A stretch of DNA of 64,000 bases from Streptomyces lunaelactis (GCF_003054555.1 NZ_CP026304.1:7750001-7814000); one strand, 5' to 3'; shown: positions 16,334 through 25,048, counted from the stretch's first letter. The notes: generated by a model from the letters alone, not told the origin. Made by a program: numbers and translations.

Positions 16334-16369
16334 GGGCCGACCGGGAACGACTGGAGAGCCGTTCGGACC
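16334..16369. promoter_or_regulatory. Weak tandem DevR-like boxes
   Basis: GGGCCGACCGGGAA (16334-16347) and GAGCCGTTCGGACC (16356-16369), 22 bases apart, about 70-100 bases upstream of the leftward CBS-BON start. Each is imperfect in one half. Confidence 0.35.
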
Positions 16370-16422
16370 TCGGCCCGCCCGATCGGCCCCTGCCAAGCGG
16401 GCTGCGGCCTGCGGGCAGAGGG

Positions 16423-16698
16423 TCAAGGCTTGTTGAGTGGACCGGAGGCGTGCAGCGTGGCCAGGCGCCGGCGGTACTCCTCCTCGTCGATCTCGCCGCG
16501 GGCGAATCGCTCGGCAAGCACCTGCTCCGGTGACGGCACGTTCGGGCTGTGGGTGTGCTCGGGAGTCTGGCCCAGGGCGCGGAAGAGCAGAACGGCAACG
16601 GTGATGATCAGTACCCAGAACAGGATCATGCTGGCCGACATCGCGAACCAGCCCCAGCCGCTGACGTCGTGGTTGAACCAGAACATCATCATGATCAC
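16423..16698 (-). CDS. Small membrane protein with C-terminal SHOCT domain
   Basis: A 91-residue protein with one transmembrane helix (about residues 19-42, SASMILFWVLIITVAVLLF) and a C-terminal SHOCT motif (about 56-82, QVLAERFARGEIDEEEYRRRL). A short cytosolic linker joins them. SHOCT domains mediate oligomerisation or anchoring in many small bacterial membrane proteins; no specific function is known. The start may be the ATG at 16698 or 16692; the difference is two residues. A box-like site lies about 120 bases upstream. Confidence 0.82.
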   Translation of the reverse strand: MIMMMFWFNHDVSGWGWFAMSASMILFWVLIITVAVLLFRALGQTPEHTHSPNVPSPEQVLAERFARGEIDEEEYRRRLATLHASGPLNKP

Positions 16699-16814
16699 AT
16701 CCTCGGTCGCCCGGACTGCGGGTGCGGACGCGCTGTCCGGCTTGGCTCATGCGTCACTGCCATCGTCGCCGGATGTTGGTCGGTGGGTGCAGAGTCCACT
16801 GGTCCCGGGCTGTT

Positions 16815-16828
16815 GGGCCGGTCAGCCC
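16815..16828. promoter_or_regulatory. Candidate DevR-like box upstream of SHOCT gene
   Basis: GGGCCGGTCAGCCC fits the 5+4+5 pattern, in the gap between the SHOCT gene and a USP fragment. Single site, moderate match. Confidence 0.35.
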
Positions 16829-16954
16829 CTACCGGGGGGGCGGAGGCCGACGAGCGGGGGAAGCGTGGCGTGACACGAGGATCCGAGGGAACCTTCAAGG
16901 TCCGATGCTGACCTTTCGCTGACTCCCAAGGGGCATCCAGGCGCCTGAACTGCG

Positions 16955-17025
16955 GAAACGCTGCCGCGGAGGCTGGACTCCGATCCGTCGACGCCCACGA
17001 CGAGGGGCAGCTCCATCGTGTCCAC
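16955..17025 (-). pseudogene. Stray N-terminal fragment of a universal stress protein
   Basis: About 20 codons read MELPLVVGVDGSESSLRGSV, matching residues 1-16 of the intact USP at 8827 exactly. The homology then ends abruptly. It is the head of a deleted duplicate. Confidence 0.8.
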
Positions 17026-17094
17026 CACTTTCAAGGGCCTTCTCGATACGAGTTCCCTGACAGCACCGTCGCACAGCGGACACCTTCACACGTA

Positions 17095-17128
17095 GGGGCG
17101 TTCGGCCCTGCTGGGGGACATGTGGCCC
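17095..17128. promoter_or_regulatory. Tandem DevR-like boxes
   Basis: GGGGCGTTCGGCCC (17095-17108) and GGGACATGTGGCCC (17115-17128) begin exactly 20 bases apart. They lie about 200 bases upstream of the broken acyltransferase-type gene at 17322 and its downstream CBS gene. Confidence 0.55.
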
Positions 17129-17201
17129 AACGCTCGCTCGTTGGTGCGACCGATGCGGCAGGCGGGATGCCACGGAGGGCGAGGCTGGGCGAGCCGCTGC
17201 C

Positions 17202-17237
17202 GGGCCGGCCGGACGGTGGCCGAAGGCCGGTCGGCCC
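17202..17237. promoter_or_regulatory. Further DevR-like boxes before 17322
   Basis: AGGCCGGTCGGCCC at 17224-17237, with a weaker half-match GGGCCGGCCGGACG at 17202 (22 bases earlier), about 85-120 bases upstream of the ATG at 17322. Confidence 0.4.
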
Positions 17238-17321
17238 TCTTTGCTGCCCCGGGTAGCCCCTGGGAGCCGTGATGCCAGAACCCGACGCTGGTCACGGCAT
17301 CGGTTACGAGGAGGCACAGCC

Positions 17322-17625
17322 ATGACCGAGACTCAGCCGCAGGTGCACGCGCTTCTGACCGACGGTTCGACCGTGCGGATACGGCGGGCAGGGCCGGACG
17401 ACCGGGACGAGGCTCTTCGGCTACCGCAGTGGCCGCCCCGTCGACATCGAGGGGCTGGAGCAGCTCCTGCTGAGGTTGTCCCGCATGGCCTGTGATCTGC
17501 CGCAGCTGGCGGAGACCGACCTCAACCCCGTCGTGGCCCGGCCCGGCGGCGTCAGCGCCCTTGACGTCCGCGTCCGGCTGCTGCCACGGCGCGCCCCCGA
17601 CCCGTACCTGCGCCGGCTGCGCTGA
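17322..17625 (+). pseudogene. GNAT acetyltransferase / ADP-forming acyl-CoA synthetase fusion with large internal deletion
   Basis: The ATG at 17322 (GAGGAGG upstream) starts LLTDGSTVRIRRAGPDDRDEA, the N-terminus of a GNAT domain. Near 17415 the frame changes, and the sequence resumes as GYRSGRPVDIEGLEQLLLRLSR, ETDLNPVVARPGGVSALDVR and a basic tail, ending at 17625. That second part is the C-terminal ATP-grasp end of the roughly 800-900-residue synthetase/acetyltransferase fusion found in actinomycetes. Only the first 30 and last 65 codons remain. It keeps a good ribosome site and boxes upstream, and leads into the CBS gene 43 bases on. Confidence 0.8.
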
Positions 17626-17667
17626 GTGCTCCGTCCGCAAGGCGGAGTAGAGAAGGAGGAAACGAGA

Positions 17668-18399
17668 ATGAAGCACACGAAGGTCGGCACCGTGATGGCG
17701 GACGGCGTCGTCAACGCCCAGTACGGCACCGGGTTCAAGGAGATCGCGAGGCTGCTCGCCGCAAACCGCATCAGTGGGCTGCCGGTCGTCGACGACGACG
17801 AGAAGGTCATCGGCGTCATCTCCGAGACCGACCTCATGCTCCGGCAGGCGGAAACAGCGGAGCCGGGCGCCCGTGAACGCAGCCGTTGGCTGTCGCGGCT
17901 GACCAGGTCCGGTCGCCGTGCCGCCGCCAAGGCACAGGCCCGCACCGCAGGCCTGCTGATGTCCGCTCCGGCCATCACCGTGCATGCCGACGAGTCGATC
18001 GCGGCCGCCGCCCGGACTATGGCACAGCACCGCATCGAGCGGCTGCCCGTGGTCGACGAAGAGGACCGTCTCGTCGGCATCGTCACGCGCCGCGACCTGC
18101 TGCAGGTCTTCCTGCGCCGGGACGGGGACATTCGCCGCGAGGTGATGGACGAGGTGGTCATGGGCGCCCTGTGGCTCGTGCCCCAGACCATCGCGGTCAG
18201 TGTGCATGAGGGCGTGGTCACCCTGAAGGGCGAGGTGGAACGCGCCAGCGAGAAGCCCATCGCGTTGAATCTGACGAGTCGGATCGACGGTGTGGTCGCG
18301 GTGGTCGACGAACTGACCTACCGCCTCGACGACTCGCATCTGCAACCTACCGAGCAGTCCCTGCACGGTGTCACCGAAGGCTGGCTGCGCAAGCTGTGA
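17668..18399 (+). CDS. CBS-pair protein with C-terminal BON domain
   Basis: A 243-residue protein from the ATG at 17668, with AAGGAGGAAA upstream. CBS1 (HTKVGTVMADGVVNAQ; GVISETDLMLRQAE), a basic linker (about 70-90, RSRWLSRLTRSGRRAAAKAQ), CBS2 (LLMSAPAITVHADESIAA; GIVTRRDLLQVFLRRD) and a BON module (VHEGVVTLKGEV). The closest relatives in the window are the intact 57020 and truncated 37171 proteins, which share the linker and the VVDELTYR-type end. It is followed 14 bases on by a broken flavodoxin gene. Confidence 0.88.
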   Translation: MKHTKVGTVMADGVVNAQYGTGFKEIARLLAANRISGLPVVDDDEKVIGVISETDLMLRQAETAEPGARERSRWLSRLTRSGRRAAAKAQARTAGLLMSAPAITVHADESIAAAARTMAQHRIERLPVVDEEDRLVGIVTRRDLLQVFLRRDGDIRREVMDEVVMGALWLVPQTIAVSVHEGVVTLKGEVERASEKPIALNLTSRIDGVVAVVDELTYRLDDSHLQPTEQSLHGVTEGWLRKL

Positions 18400-18412
18400 G
18401 GAGGGGAACGAT

Positions 18413-18861
18413 GTGACAACCAGTGTGCTCGTCGCGTACGCCACGAAGAGCGGGTCTACGGCCCGGATCGCCGAGATCATCGCCGAAGCCCTGCGCGAGC
18501 AGGGCCTGCAGGCCGAGGTCCGTCCCGCCCGGGAGGTCCTCAAACCGGCCGGGTACGACGCCGTGGTGCTCGGCGGCGCGCTGTATGCGGGCCGATGGCA
18601 CAAGGCGCCCTCCGCTTCGCCCGCCGGCATCAACGGGCTCTGGCCGGTCGCCCGGTGCGGTTGGTCAGCAGCGGACCGCTGGACGCATCCGCGAGCGAGC
18701 GGGACATCCCGCCAGTGAAGGGGGTGGCCCGTGCCGCGGGCCGGCTGGATGCCCGCGGACACTTCACCTTCGGCGGTTGCCTGGAGGAGGGAGCGCGGGG
18801 CTGGATCGCCCGGTCGCTCCTCAAGCAGGCCGCGAGCATCGCCAAGGAACTGGAGGTGTAG
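18413..18861 (+). pseudogene. Flavodoxin-domain protein with one-base deletion
   Basis: The GTG at 18413 begins a flavodoxin-like fold: VLVAYATKSGSTARIAEIIAEAL (phosphate-binding loop), then YDAVVLGGALYAGRWHK. At about 18600 one base is missing; the +1 frame continues GALRFARRHQRALAGRPVRLVSSGPLD and FGGCLEEGARGWIARSLL to a TAG at 18861. The normal FMN loop segments are in order, so a single-base deletion explains the break, and the last roughly 15 residues also look altered. MenG/HemG-like flavodoxins serve low-potential electron transfer; this copy cannot be full length. Confidence 0.82.
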
Positions 18862-19376
18862 CAGGTCGCGCGCTGAGTGCCCGACCTGCAACTGATTCAT
18901 CGCCAGGGCTCCTCGGAACGAGGGCAAAAGGTGCGGGCGCCGCCGCTGAACCCCTGGCTGCCCAGGGCCAGAAGCTCAGCCTCCGCGCCCGCCGACAGCA
19001 GGGCAGCAGCTGCGGGCTGCGTAACGCAGAGCGCGGCGCCGCTCTCGGGGGTGGGTTGCGCTCAGCCCTGCTCGACGACCACGTGCGGCACTGCGTCCAA
19101 GACGCACTCCGCGCCGACCAGGCCGAAGGTGAGGCCAAGGGCGAGAACTCACCCGGGCTCTGCGCCGCACAATGCGTCTGTGACCGCCTCTGCGGCCCGC
19201 GGGCCAGGGACAGCGGGTGGAAGCGATGGCGAGCCCGCGCCCATCGGCCCCGAGTCGTGGTTCTCACTCGATCGCACCTCACAGCACTGGCTGCAGGGTG
19301 TGCTCACGCCCAGACCGTTTTCAGGCTTCTTGTGGGAGCATGCTCCCGGCCATTGGTTTGGCCGCGCTGCCGACGT
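18862..19376. other. Gene-free stretch containing a 14-base perfect palindrome
   Basis: No reading frame here shows recognisable family motifs. A perfect palindrome GGGAGCATGCTCCC at 19334-19347 lies 30 bases downstream of the leftward TetR gene's stop; it may be part of a terminator or a remnant. I see nothing else. Confidence 0.5.
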
Positions 19377-19970
19377 CTACGTATCCGTTGGGCGCAGGCC
19401 GGCCAGGGCGAGGTCCACGGCGTCTTCGGCCCAGCCCATGCGGCCGCCGCGGCCGGCCATGTAGTCGGCGTAGAACGGGCCGAGGAGTGCGGAAACGGCC
19501 GCTTCGAGATCGGCGCCGGGGCGGATCTCGCCGCGGTCGCGGGCCTGTTCGAGGACCTGGCGCAGCAGGGTACGCCGGGGGAGCACGGTGCGTTCGCGCA
19601 GCAGGGCGAGGAGTTCGGGGGTATGGGCTTCCTCGGCGAGGCATGTGCCGATGAGTGCCATTCCGCGTACGCGCTCCACGGTGGCGGCGAAGTCCTTGAG
19701 GATCGTGATCAGGTCGGCTCGGGTGTCTCTGCTCGCGGGTGGGGCTTCGGCCATGCGCAGGGCCGCCAGCGCGGCGGTGAGGAGGTCGGCCTTGGTCTTC
19801 CAGCGCAGGTGGATGGTGGACTTGCTGACCTGTGCGGCGGCGGCGACCTGGCTGAGGCTCATCCGGGTGTAGCCGTGCGAGGCCAGCAGTTCCAGGGCCG
19901 CCTGGAGGATGGCGGCGTCCTTCTCGGCCGATCGTGGCCGCCCTGCACCCTTGGTCTCCGTTTCACCCAT
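19377..19970 (-). CDS. TetR-family transcriptional regulator (copy A)
   Basis: A 197-residue repressor. The N-terminal helix-turn-helix is at about residues 15-60 (AAILQAALELLASHGYTRMSL; AQVSKSTIHLRWKTKADLL), followed by an all-helical ligand domain with MALIGTCLAEEAHTPELLALL. The start is the ATG at 19970. A 29-base inverted repeat 19 bases upstream of this ATG probably is its own operator. It is paralogous to the TetR at 21435, with which it shares both the MALIGTCLAEEAHTPELL block and the operator core. Confidence 0.9.
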   Translation of the reverse strand: MGETETKGAGRPRSAEKDAAILQAALELLASHGYTRMSLSQVAAAAQVSKSTIHLRWKTKADLLTAALAALRMAEAPPASRDTRADLITILKDFAATVERVRGMALIGTCLAEEAHTPELLALLRERTVLPRRTLLRQVLEQARDRGEIRPGADLEAAVSALLGPFYADYMAGRGGRMGWAEDAVDLALAGLRPTDT

Positions 19971-19988
19971 CCGGACAGGATAGGCAGA

Positions 19989-20017
19989 AATCCGTACCGA
20001 GTGGTTCGGTGCGGATT
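19989..20017. promoter_or_regulatory. TetR operator, copy A
   Basis: Imperfect inverted repeat centred on ACCGAGTGGTTCGGT (19996-20010), extended to AATCCGTACCGA and its partner TTCGGTGCGGATT. The core recurs with one change at 21396. Confidence 0.75.
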
Positions 20018-20044
20018 CCTGGACTACGAAGGGTGAGGTAATGG

Positions 20045-20590
20045 TCAGAACTTGTCGGTGTTGTCCTGGACCCACTCACGGAAGGTGCGGGCCGGGTGGC
20101 CGGTCAGCTCCTCGACGGCGGCCGAGACGGGCAGCGCGGCGGCGTCGGGCCGAGCACCTCCAGTACGGAGGGTACGAGCATTTCCGGCAGGTGTCCCAGG
20201 TCGCGCAGGGCTCCGCCCGCCTCCTCCACGCTCAGTTCCTCGTACGTGGCTGTCAGGCCGAGGGCGTCGGCGACGATGCCGGTCTGCTGGGCAGGGGTCA
20301 GCGCCTCAGGGCCGGTGAGGAGGTACGCCTTGCCCTCGTGGCTGGGCTCGGTCAGTACGACGGCGGCTGCCTCCGCGATGTCGCGGGTGTGGATCAGCGG
20401 CAGCGCGGTGTCGGCGAACGGGGCCCGCACGTCGCCCTCGGAGCGCAGTGCACCGGTCCACTGCAGGATGTTGTACGCGAAGCCGGACGGGCGCAGGAAC
20501 GTGGCGGGCACGCCCGCCTGGTTCAGCGCGTTCTCGGCGACCTCGTGGTGCATGCGGATGAAGTTCGGCGTGCTCGGGCACGCATAGGCG
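20045..20590 (-). pseudogene. NmrA-like NAD(P)H-binding protein, 5'-truncated and frameshifted
   Basis: Reading leftward, the sequence shows the C-terminal two thirds of an NmrA/SDR-type quinone or NAD(P)-binding protein: FIRMHHEVAENALNQAG, FLRPSGFAYNILQW, LPLIHTRDIAEAAAVVL, GPEALTPAQQ. The N-terminal dinucleotide-binding GxxGxxG segment is missing. A one-base loss near 20155 shifts the last 35 codons; the other frame gives PVSAAVEELTGHPARTFREW to a TGA at 20045. It lies between a TetR gene and its operator and an F420/NADP-type reductase, suggesting a former TetR-controlled redox operon. Confidence 0.78.
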
Positions 20591-20630
20591 GGGGCTTTCG
20601 TCGTTCGTACGGGGCGGGGTGGGCGGGGGG

Positions 20631-21329
20631 TCAGGCGCCGCTGGGGGCGCCCGCGATGTGGAAGTTGAAGTCGGCGTGGCCGAGCGTGTCCCACAGGCGC
20701 AGCCAGATCGGCAGCAGCATCTCGGTGCTGCGGGCGGTCTCGATGGTGCCCAGGTCGATGACGGCAGTCTCGGGCCAGCCGAAGGAGACCAGCAGCCCGG
20801 TGACGGCCTTCTTCGCATCAGTGTCGTCGCCGGAGACGAACACGGTGTGCTCGCCGGCGACCCGGGCCGGCTCGACCATGATCTGGCAGTTCATGGTGTT
20901 GAGCGTCTTGACGACCTTCACCTCGGGGAAGGCGCGCTGGATCTGCTCGCCGAGGCTGTCGGTGTTGACCGGGGTCAGCGACGGGGGCATACCGTGGGAG
21001 AAGTCCAGCGGGTTGGCGATATCGATGAGGATCTTGCTTGCCAGGTTCGCGGCGCCCGCGGCGTCCAGGGCCTGCAGGGTGCCGACACCGGCGGTGGTGT
21101 TCACAACGCTCTCGCCCCAGGCCGCCGCGTCGGCGAAGGTCTCCAGGCGGACCTGCTCGTTTCCCGCCAGCCAGTTGGAGAACGGCGGGTTGCCGTAGCC
21201 GTCCGGCTCGGTGCGGGCGAGGGTGGCCTTGGGGTCGCGGGTGCCGATGACGACCTCGTGACCGAGAGACGCCAGCTTGGCGGCGATCGTCCGACCGACG
21301 ACGCCGGTGCCGAGGACTGCGTAACGCAT
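20631..21329 (-). CDS. NAD(P)-binding oxidoreductase (F420-dependent NADP reductase-like)
   Basis: A 232-residue Rossmann protein. The glycine motif AVLGTGVVGRTIAAKLA opens the sequence at residues 4-20, followed by the NADP-discriminating VVIGTRDPKA; the central block is KVVKTLNTMNCQIMVEP. This is the pattern of NPD reductase / F420-dependent NADP reductase relatives, here of unknown substrate. ATG at 21329. The gene is divergent from the second TetR gene; the operator at 21396 lies 66 bases upstream of this start, so it is the likely target of that regulator. Confidence 0.85.
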   Translation of the reverse strand: MRYAVLGTGVVGRTIAAKLASLGHEVVIGTRDPKATLARTEPDGYGNPPFSNWLAGNEQVRLETFADAAAWGESVVNTTAGVGTLQALDAAGAANLASKILIDIANPLDFSHGMPPSLTPVNTDSLGEQIQRAFPEVKVVKTLNTMNCQIMVEPARVAGEHTVFVSGDDTDAKKAVTGLLVSFGWPETAVIDLGTIETARSTEMLLPIWLRLWDTLGHADFNFHIAGAPSGA

Positions 21330-21395
21330 GAGGGGGACCTTTCGGGGGAAGTTCGACGTCTCGACGGAGTCCGTCTGGCGTCTTCCTAAATCTAA

Positions 21396-21410
21396 ACCGA
21401 GTGGCTCGGT
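21396..21410. promoter_or_regulatory. TetR operator, copy B
   Basis: ACCGAGTGGCTCGGT, a perfect 6-base-arm palindrome around TGG, flanked by AT-rich arms (AAATCTAA / ATTTCAAA). It differs from operator A by one base. Positioned between the divergent reductase (21329) and TetR B (21435). Confidence 0.8.
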
Positions 21411-21434
21411 ATTTCAAACGCCTATGCTGTTGGC

Positions 21435-22034
21435 ATGGGGAAGACACACGCGGATCGCTGCCACGGTGCCGCAGGGCGGCCGCGCTGCCCGGCCAAGGAG
21501 GCCGTGATCCTGGACGCGGCGCTGATGCTCCTGTCCGAGCGAGGCTTCACCCGCATGCCCCTGGACGGCGTCGCGCGGGCTGCCGGGGTCAGCAAGGCCA
21601 CCATCCATCTGCGTTTCAGGACCAAGACCGAGCTGGCCGCCGCCGCGCTGAAGACCCTGCGTCCCTCCTCCGCGCCGCCGGAGACCGGGGATGTGCGCGC
21701 CGACCTCGTCGCCCAGCTCGCCGACTTCGCCGCCACCCTCACCCGAACGCCTGGAATGGCCCTGATCGGCACCTGCCTGGCTGAAGAGGCCCACACCCCT
21801 GAGCTGCTGCAGCTCTTCCGTGAGTGCGCTGTTCAGCCCCGCCGCGACGCGATGCGTCGACTCCTGGACCGGGCTTGCGTGCAGGGTGTGCTCGCCTCCG
21901 GCGCAGATCCGGACGCGGTGACCTCCGCCCTGCTCGGCGCCTCCTACGCCGACCACCTCGCCGGACGTACCACGGCCGAAGGTTGGGCCGAACGCACCGT
22001 GGCCGGCGTACTCGCCCTGCCTGTATGCCCGTAG
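21435..22034 (+). CDS. TetR-family transcriptional regulator (copy B)
   Basis: A 199-residue TetR repressor with HTH at about residues 20-62 (VILDAALMLLSERGFTRMPL; AGVSKATIHLRFRTKTELA) and a ligand domain sharing MALIGTCLAEEAHTPELLQLF with copy A. The start ATG at 21435 is 25 bases downstream of operator B, implying autorepression. It divergently faces the reductase. The DNA-contact helix (VSKATIHLRF versus VSKSTIHLRW) is nearly identical to copy A, in line with their near-identical operators. Confidence 0.9.
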   Translation: MGKTHADRCHGAAGRPRCPAKEAVILDAALMLLSERGFTRMPLDGVARAAGVSKATIHLRFRTKTELAAAALKTLRPSSAPPETGDVRADLVAQLADFAATLTRTPGMALIGTCLAEEAHTPELLQLFRECAVQPRRDAMRRLLDRACVQGVLASGADPDAVTSALLGASYADHLAGRTTAEGWAERTVAGVLALPVCP

Positions 22035-22264
22035 CTGCCGCGCTGGCGGCCCGGCCGTACGCGAGGTGTGGGCAGGGATGGGCGTGGATCCGGTTCTCAC
22101 GGACTCACCATCACGGCTTACCTCGCGGACTGTGACGCGCGCCACGCCCATCGGGGGAAATGGCTCGCTGGTGCCATGGAGTTACAAATACCGATCCACT
22201 TGGTTTTGATATTGAGTCGCCGCGACGCACAGCACGCACCATCACGTCCCCGGTGAGAAGCGCC

Positions 22265-22785
22265 ATGAGTGCACCGCGCACCCTGATCGTCCTGGCCCAC
22301 CCCAACCTGGCCGGTTCGCGTGCCAACGCCGCGATGATCGAAGCCGTCAAGGACCTGGACAATGTCACCGTCCACGACCTCTAAGCCGCCTACCTGAATT
22401 TCCGCTTCGACGCCGAGCGCGACCGGCAGCTCATCCGCGAGCACGACCGTGTCGTGCTGCAGTCCCCCCTTCCAGTGGTACGGGATCACCCCGCTGCTGA
22501 AGCAGTGGATGGACACCGTCCTGTCCATGGGCTTCACCTTCGACGGCTCGCCGTCCGAGATGCGCGGAAAGCGGGTCCTGCTCGCGGTCACCGTGGGCAG
22601 CAGCCCCGACAGATACAGCCCCGACGGACTCAACCGCGCCACTGTCGACGAACTGCTGCTCCCTGTTGTGCGCAGCATCGAACTGTGCCAGGTCGACTAC
22701 CTTGGCGCCCTCAAGCTTTACGGCCTCATGTTGGGCACCATCTCCTCACCAGCGGCGACATCCCCGCCCAGGTCTGAAAGGGCAC
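22265..22785 (+). pseudogene. NAD(P)H quinone oxidoreductase (KefF/MdaB-like flavodoxin fold), broken
   Basis: The ATG at 22265 starts TLIVLAHPNLAGSRANAAMIEAV, the flavin phosphate loop of NQO1-type reductases, then meets TAA at about 22382-22384 where a Tyr codon is expected (DL*AAYLNFRFD). A one-base C insertion near 22467 shifts frame; FQWYGITPLLKQWMDTVL and VTVGSSPDRYSPDG follow. A third lesion near 22745 separates the final TSGDIPAQV. Three lesions make it non-functional. It is the second redox gene in this TetR-associated block to be dead. Confidence 0.85.
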
Positions 22786-22853
22786 GGCACGATCCCCAGG
22801 GGCGGCAGGCACACGGCATTGGCCCGCCGCCCCACCTGATGTGGCCTGCGGCC

Positions 22854-23312
22854 TCAGGCCTCGCCCAAGGGCCTCTGCGTGGAGGGCGGCCCGGGCGGCT
22901 CCTCGAGAATGCTCCACGCAACCGGGCCCAGCAGGTCGGCCAGCCGCTCGAAGACATCCAGGAACAGGTCGTCCACCGTCAGGACGCCCACGACACGGTG
23001 TCCGTCCAACACGGGCAGTCGGCGTATCCCGGACCTGCGGAAAGCCCGGTACGCCTTGTGGATGTCATCGCTCGCGTCCACCGTGACCACATTCGAGGAC
23101 ATCACCGTATCCACCCGCTCGTCTGGGTCCAGGCCCCTGGCCAGGGCGCGCACCGCGAGGTCGCGGTCGGTGACGATGCCGCGCAGCGTCCCGCCCTCCG
23201 TGACCACCACGGAACCCACCCCGTACTCGTCCATCTGCCGGGCCACCTCTCCCAGTGGCGTCCGCGTCGGGACGGCCACTGCCGGCGAGCTCATCGCATC
23301 GGAGATCTTCAT
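22854..23312 (-). CDS. Stand-alone CBS-pair protein (Hrp1-like)
   Basis: A 152-residue protein with two CBS motifs (ISDAMSSPAVAVPTRTPL with GTLRGIVTDRDLAVRAL; VMSSNVVTVDASDDIHK with RVVGVLTVDDLFLD) and no BON domain. The length and layout match hypoxic response protein 1 (Rv2626c) style CBS proteins rather than the CBS-BON group. ATG at 23312. The acidic/proline C-terminus (EEPPGPPSTQRPLGE) has no recognisable motif. A USP remnant lies directly upstream on the same strand, as in the Rv2623-2626c cluster. Confidence 0.87.
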   Translation of the reverse strand: MKISDAMSSPAVAVPTRTPLGEVARQMDEYGVGSVVVTEGGTLRGIVTDRDLAVRALARGLDPDERVDTVMSSNVVTVDASDDIHKAYRAFRRSGIRRLPVLDGHRVVGVLTVDDLFLDVFERLADLLGPVAWSILEEPPGPPSTQRPLGEA

Positions 23313-23329
23313 CGGCCGACTCCTGATTC

Positions 23330-23490
23330 ACAGCCCTTGGGAGAGCAAAGCTGGTGACTCACGCACCTCAGGCTGCCTGCTCCTCCAGGAGTGCACCACC
23401 TGGAGCGGCAGCCGGCGGCGCTGAGCTTGGCTGCCCAGCCAGCGGCAGCCAAGTTCTCGGGCGATCCGTCCAGGCCAACAGCAATGGGAC
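23330..23490 (-). pseudogene. USP N-terminal remnant
   Basis: Leftward frames show PIAVGLDGSPENLAAAGWAA and, one frame over, RRLPLQVVHSWRSRQPEV: the first 45 codons of a USP with a frameshift. No nucleotide loop or second domain follows. Confidence 0.75.
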
Positions 23491-23782
23491 CCGAGTCGCA
23501 GATGCTGCTGCCTTTCAGCCTCGGCGCTGGTCGGCCGGGCACCCCAGAGGCCGATGCTGCCAGGGGTCGGACACCCGGCCCTGTGGTCGCTCCGATCCCG
23601 CCTCCGACTCCCTTTACTCCATTGCGGTCTGTCGACCTCCCGCCCTGGCCCAGGACGGCCACCCGGCCGCAAGACCCCCGGTCCATCCCGCGTCACGACG
23701 TGCACGCAGTGCGCAAACTGGACCCCACGAAGCAACGGACGAAGAACTCAACGACGGCACGTTCACGCGATGTCCTCGCCGC

Positions 23783-24973
23783 GGCGTGCAGTCCGGGCAG
23801 CTGAAGGACATCCGGGCGTTCGACCCCGAGCGCCAAGGCCGCTGGTCGTTGAGCTCGCAGCAGGCGACGCTTCGCCGGCTGGACAAGTCGTTCGCAGCGT
23901 TCTTCCGGCGGATCAAGGCCGGGGACACGCCCGGATACCCGCGCTTTCGTGGCGTGAACTGGTTCGACACGGTGGACTTTCCCAAGGACGGCGACGGCTG
24001 CCGCTGGGACTCCACCCCTCACGACTCAGTCACCCGAGTGCGTTTCCAGGGCGTCGGGCACGTCAAGGTCAATCAGCACCGCACGGTGGTCGGCAAGGTC
24101 AAGACCGTCAGCGTCAAGCGCGAGGGCCGTAAGTGGTTCGTCGTGCTGACCTCCGAGCACAACCAGCCCGAACCGCTGCCCAAGACCGGCAGCGTGGTCG
24201 GCATCGACCTGGGCATAGCCTCGTTCCTCACCGATTCAAACGGCGTACATGTCCCCAACCCGCACCACGCCCGCAAGGCCGCCGCCAAGCTCGAAGCAGC
24301 CCAGCAGGCACTGTTCCGGTTCCCACGCCGCAAGGCCAAGGACCGCACCCGCAACCACCAGCGGGCCGTGGAGAAGGTCGCGACCCTGCACGGCAAGGTG
24401 CGACGCCAACGGCTCGACCACGCACACAAGACCGCGCTCGGCCTGGTCCGTGAGCACGACTTCATCGCGCACGAAGACCTCAAGATCCGCAACATGAGCA
24501 AGGCCCCCGCACCGAAGCCCGACCCCGAGACGCCCGGCAGCTTCCTGCCCAACGGGGCAGCGGCCAAAGCGGGACTCAACCGTTCAATCGCTGACGCCGG
24601 ATGGGGGGTGTTCCTCGCGATCCTGAAAGCAAAGGCCGAGAGTGCCGGGCGGGAAGTGATGGCCGTGGACCCCCGCAACACCTCCCGCACCTGCCCCGAA
24701 TGCGGGCACACCGCGAAGGAGAACCGGCCCATACAGGAAAAGTTCCACTGCGTCAGCTGCGGCCACCAGGCGCATGCCGACAAGGTCGGGGCACTCAACG
24801 TTCTACGGGCCGGGCTGGTCCGTCGCAACGCCAACCAGGCACAGCGAGAAGCCCCGTCCTCCAGGACGGGGAGGAGTCACACCGAGGTTGTAAGTGCACC
24901 CACCCACCCGTCGCGGGCTGCTGCCGTCATCCAAGAGGGCCACGGCGCAACCGTGGTAGGGCTCCGGAAGTAG
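23783..24973 (+). pseudogene. tnpB: IS200/IS605-type TnpB nuclease, N-terminally truncated
   Basis: TnpB homology begins at about 23783 (SGQLKDIRAFDPERQ) and runs to the TAG/TGA region at 24973. The RuvC-like catalytic residues are all present: Asp in VVGIDLGIASF, Glu in IAHEDLKIRNM, Asp in AHADKVGALNV. The zinc ribbon has four cysteines, CPECGH and CVSCGH. The first 40-45 residues of the family, including the N-terminal RxYxLxPT strand, are missing, and the upstream sequence in all frames lacks them. The open frame extends further left but not with TnpB sequence. No TnpA is present. It is probably inactive or impaired as an RNA-guided nuclease. Confidence 0.8.
24852..24871 (+). ncRNA. IS605 right-end hairpin / putative omega-RNA 3' region
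   Basis: CCCCGTCC-TCCA-GGACGGGG followed by GAGGAGTCAC is the typical right end of this IS family, overlapping the 3' end of tnpB. In such elements the guide RNA scaffold ends here and the guide is the flanking sequence just beyond (from about 24881 rightward). Confidence 0.65.
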
Positions 24974-25048
24974 CGCCCCAGCACGCCGACAGGCACTCGC
25001 GGACCACGGCGCCGGTCCGCTGCTTCCGCCGTGCTTCCGGCTCGCGCG

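Noticed and set aside
18423..20036. 537-codon plus-strand frame from the flavodoxin remnant across the TetR gene
   Set aside because: No family motifs; it is antisense to the TetR gene and runs through unrelated segments.
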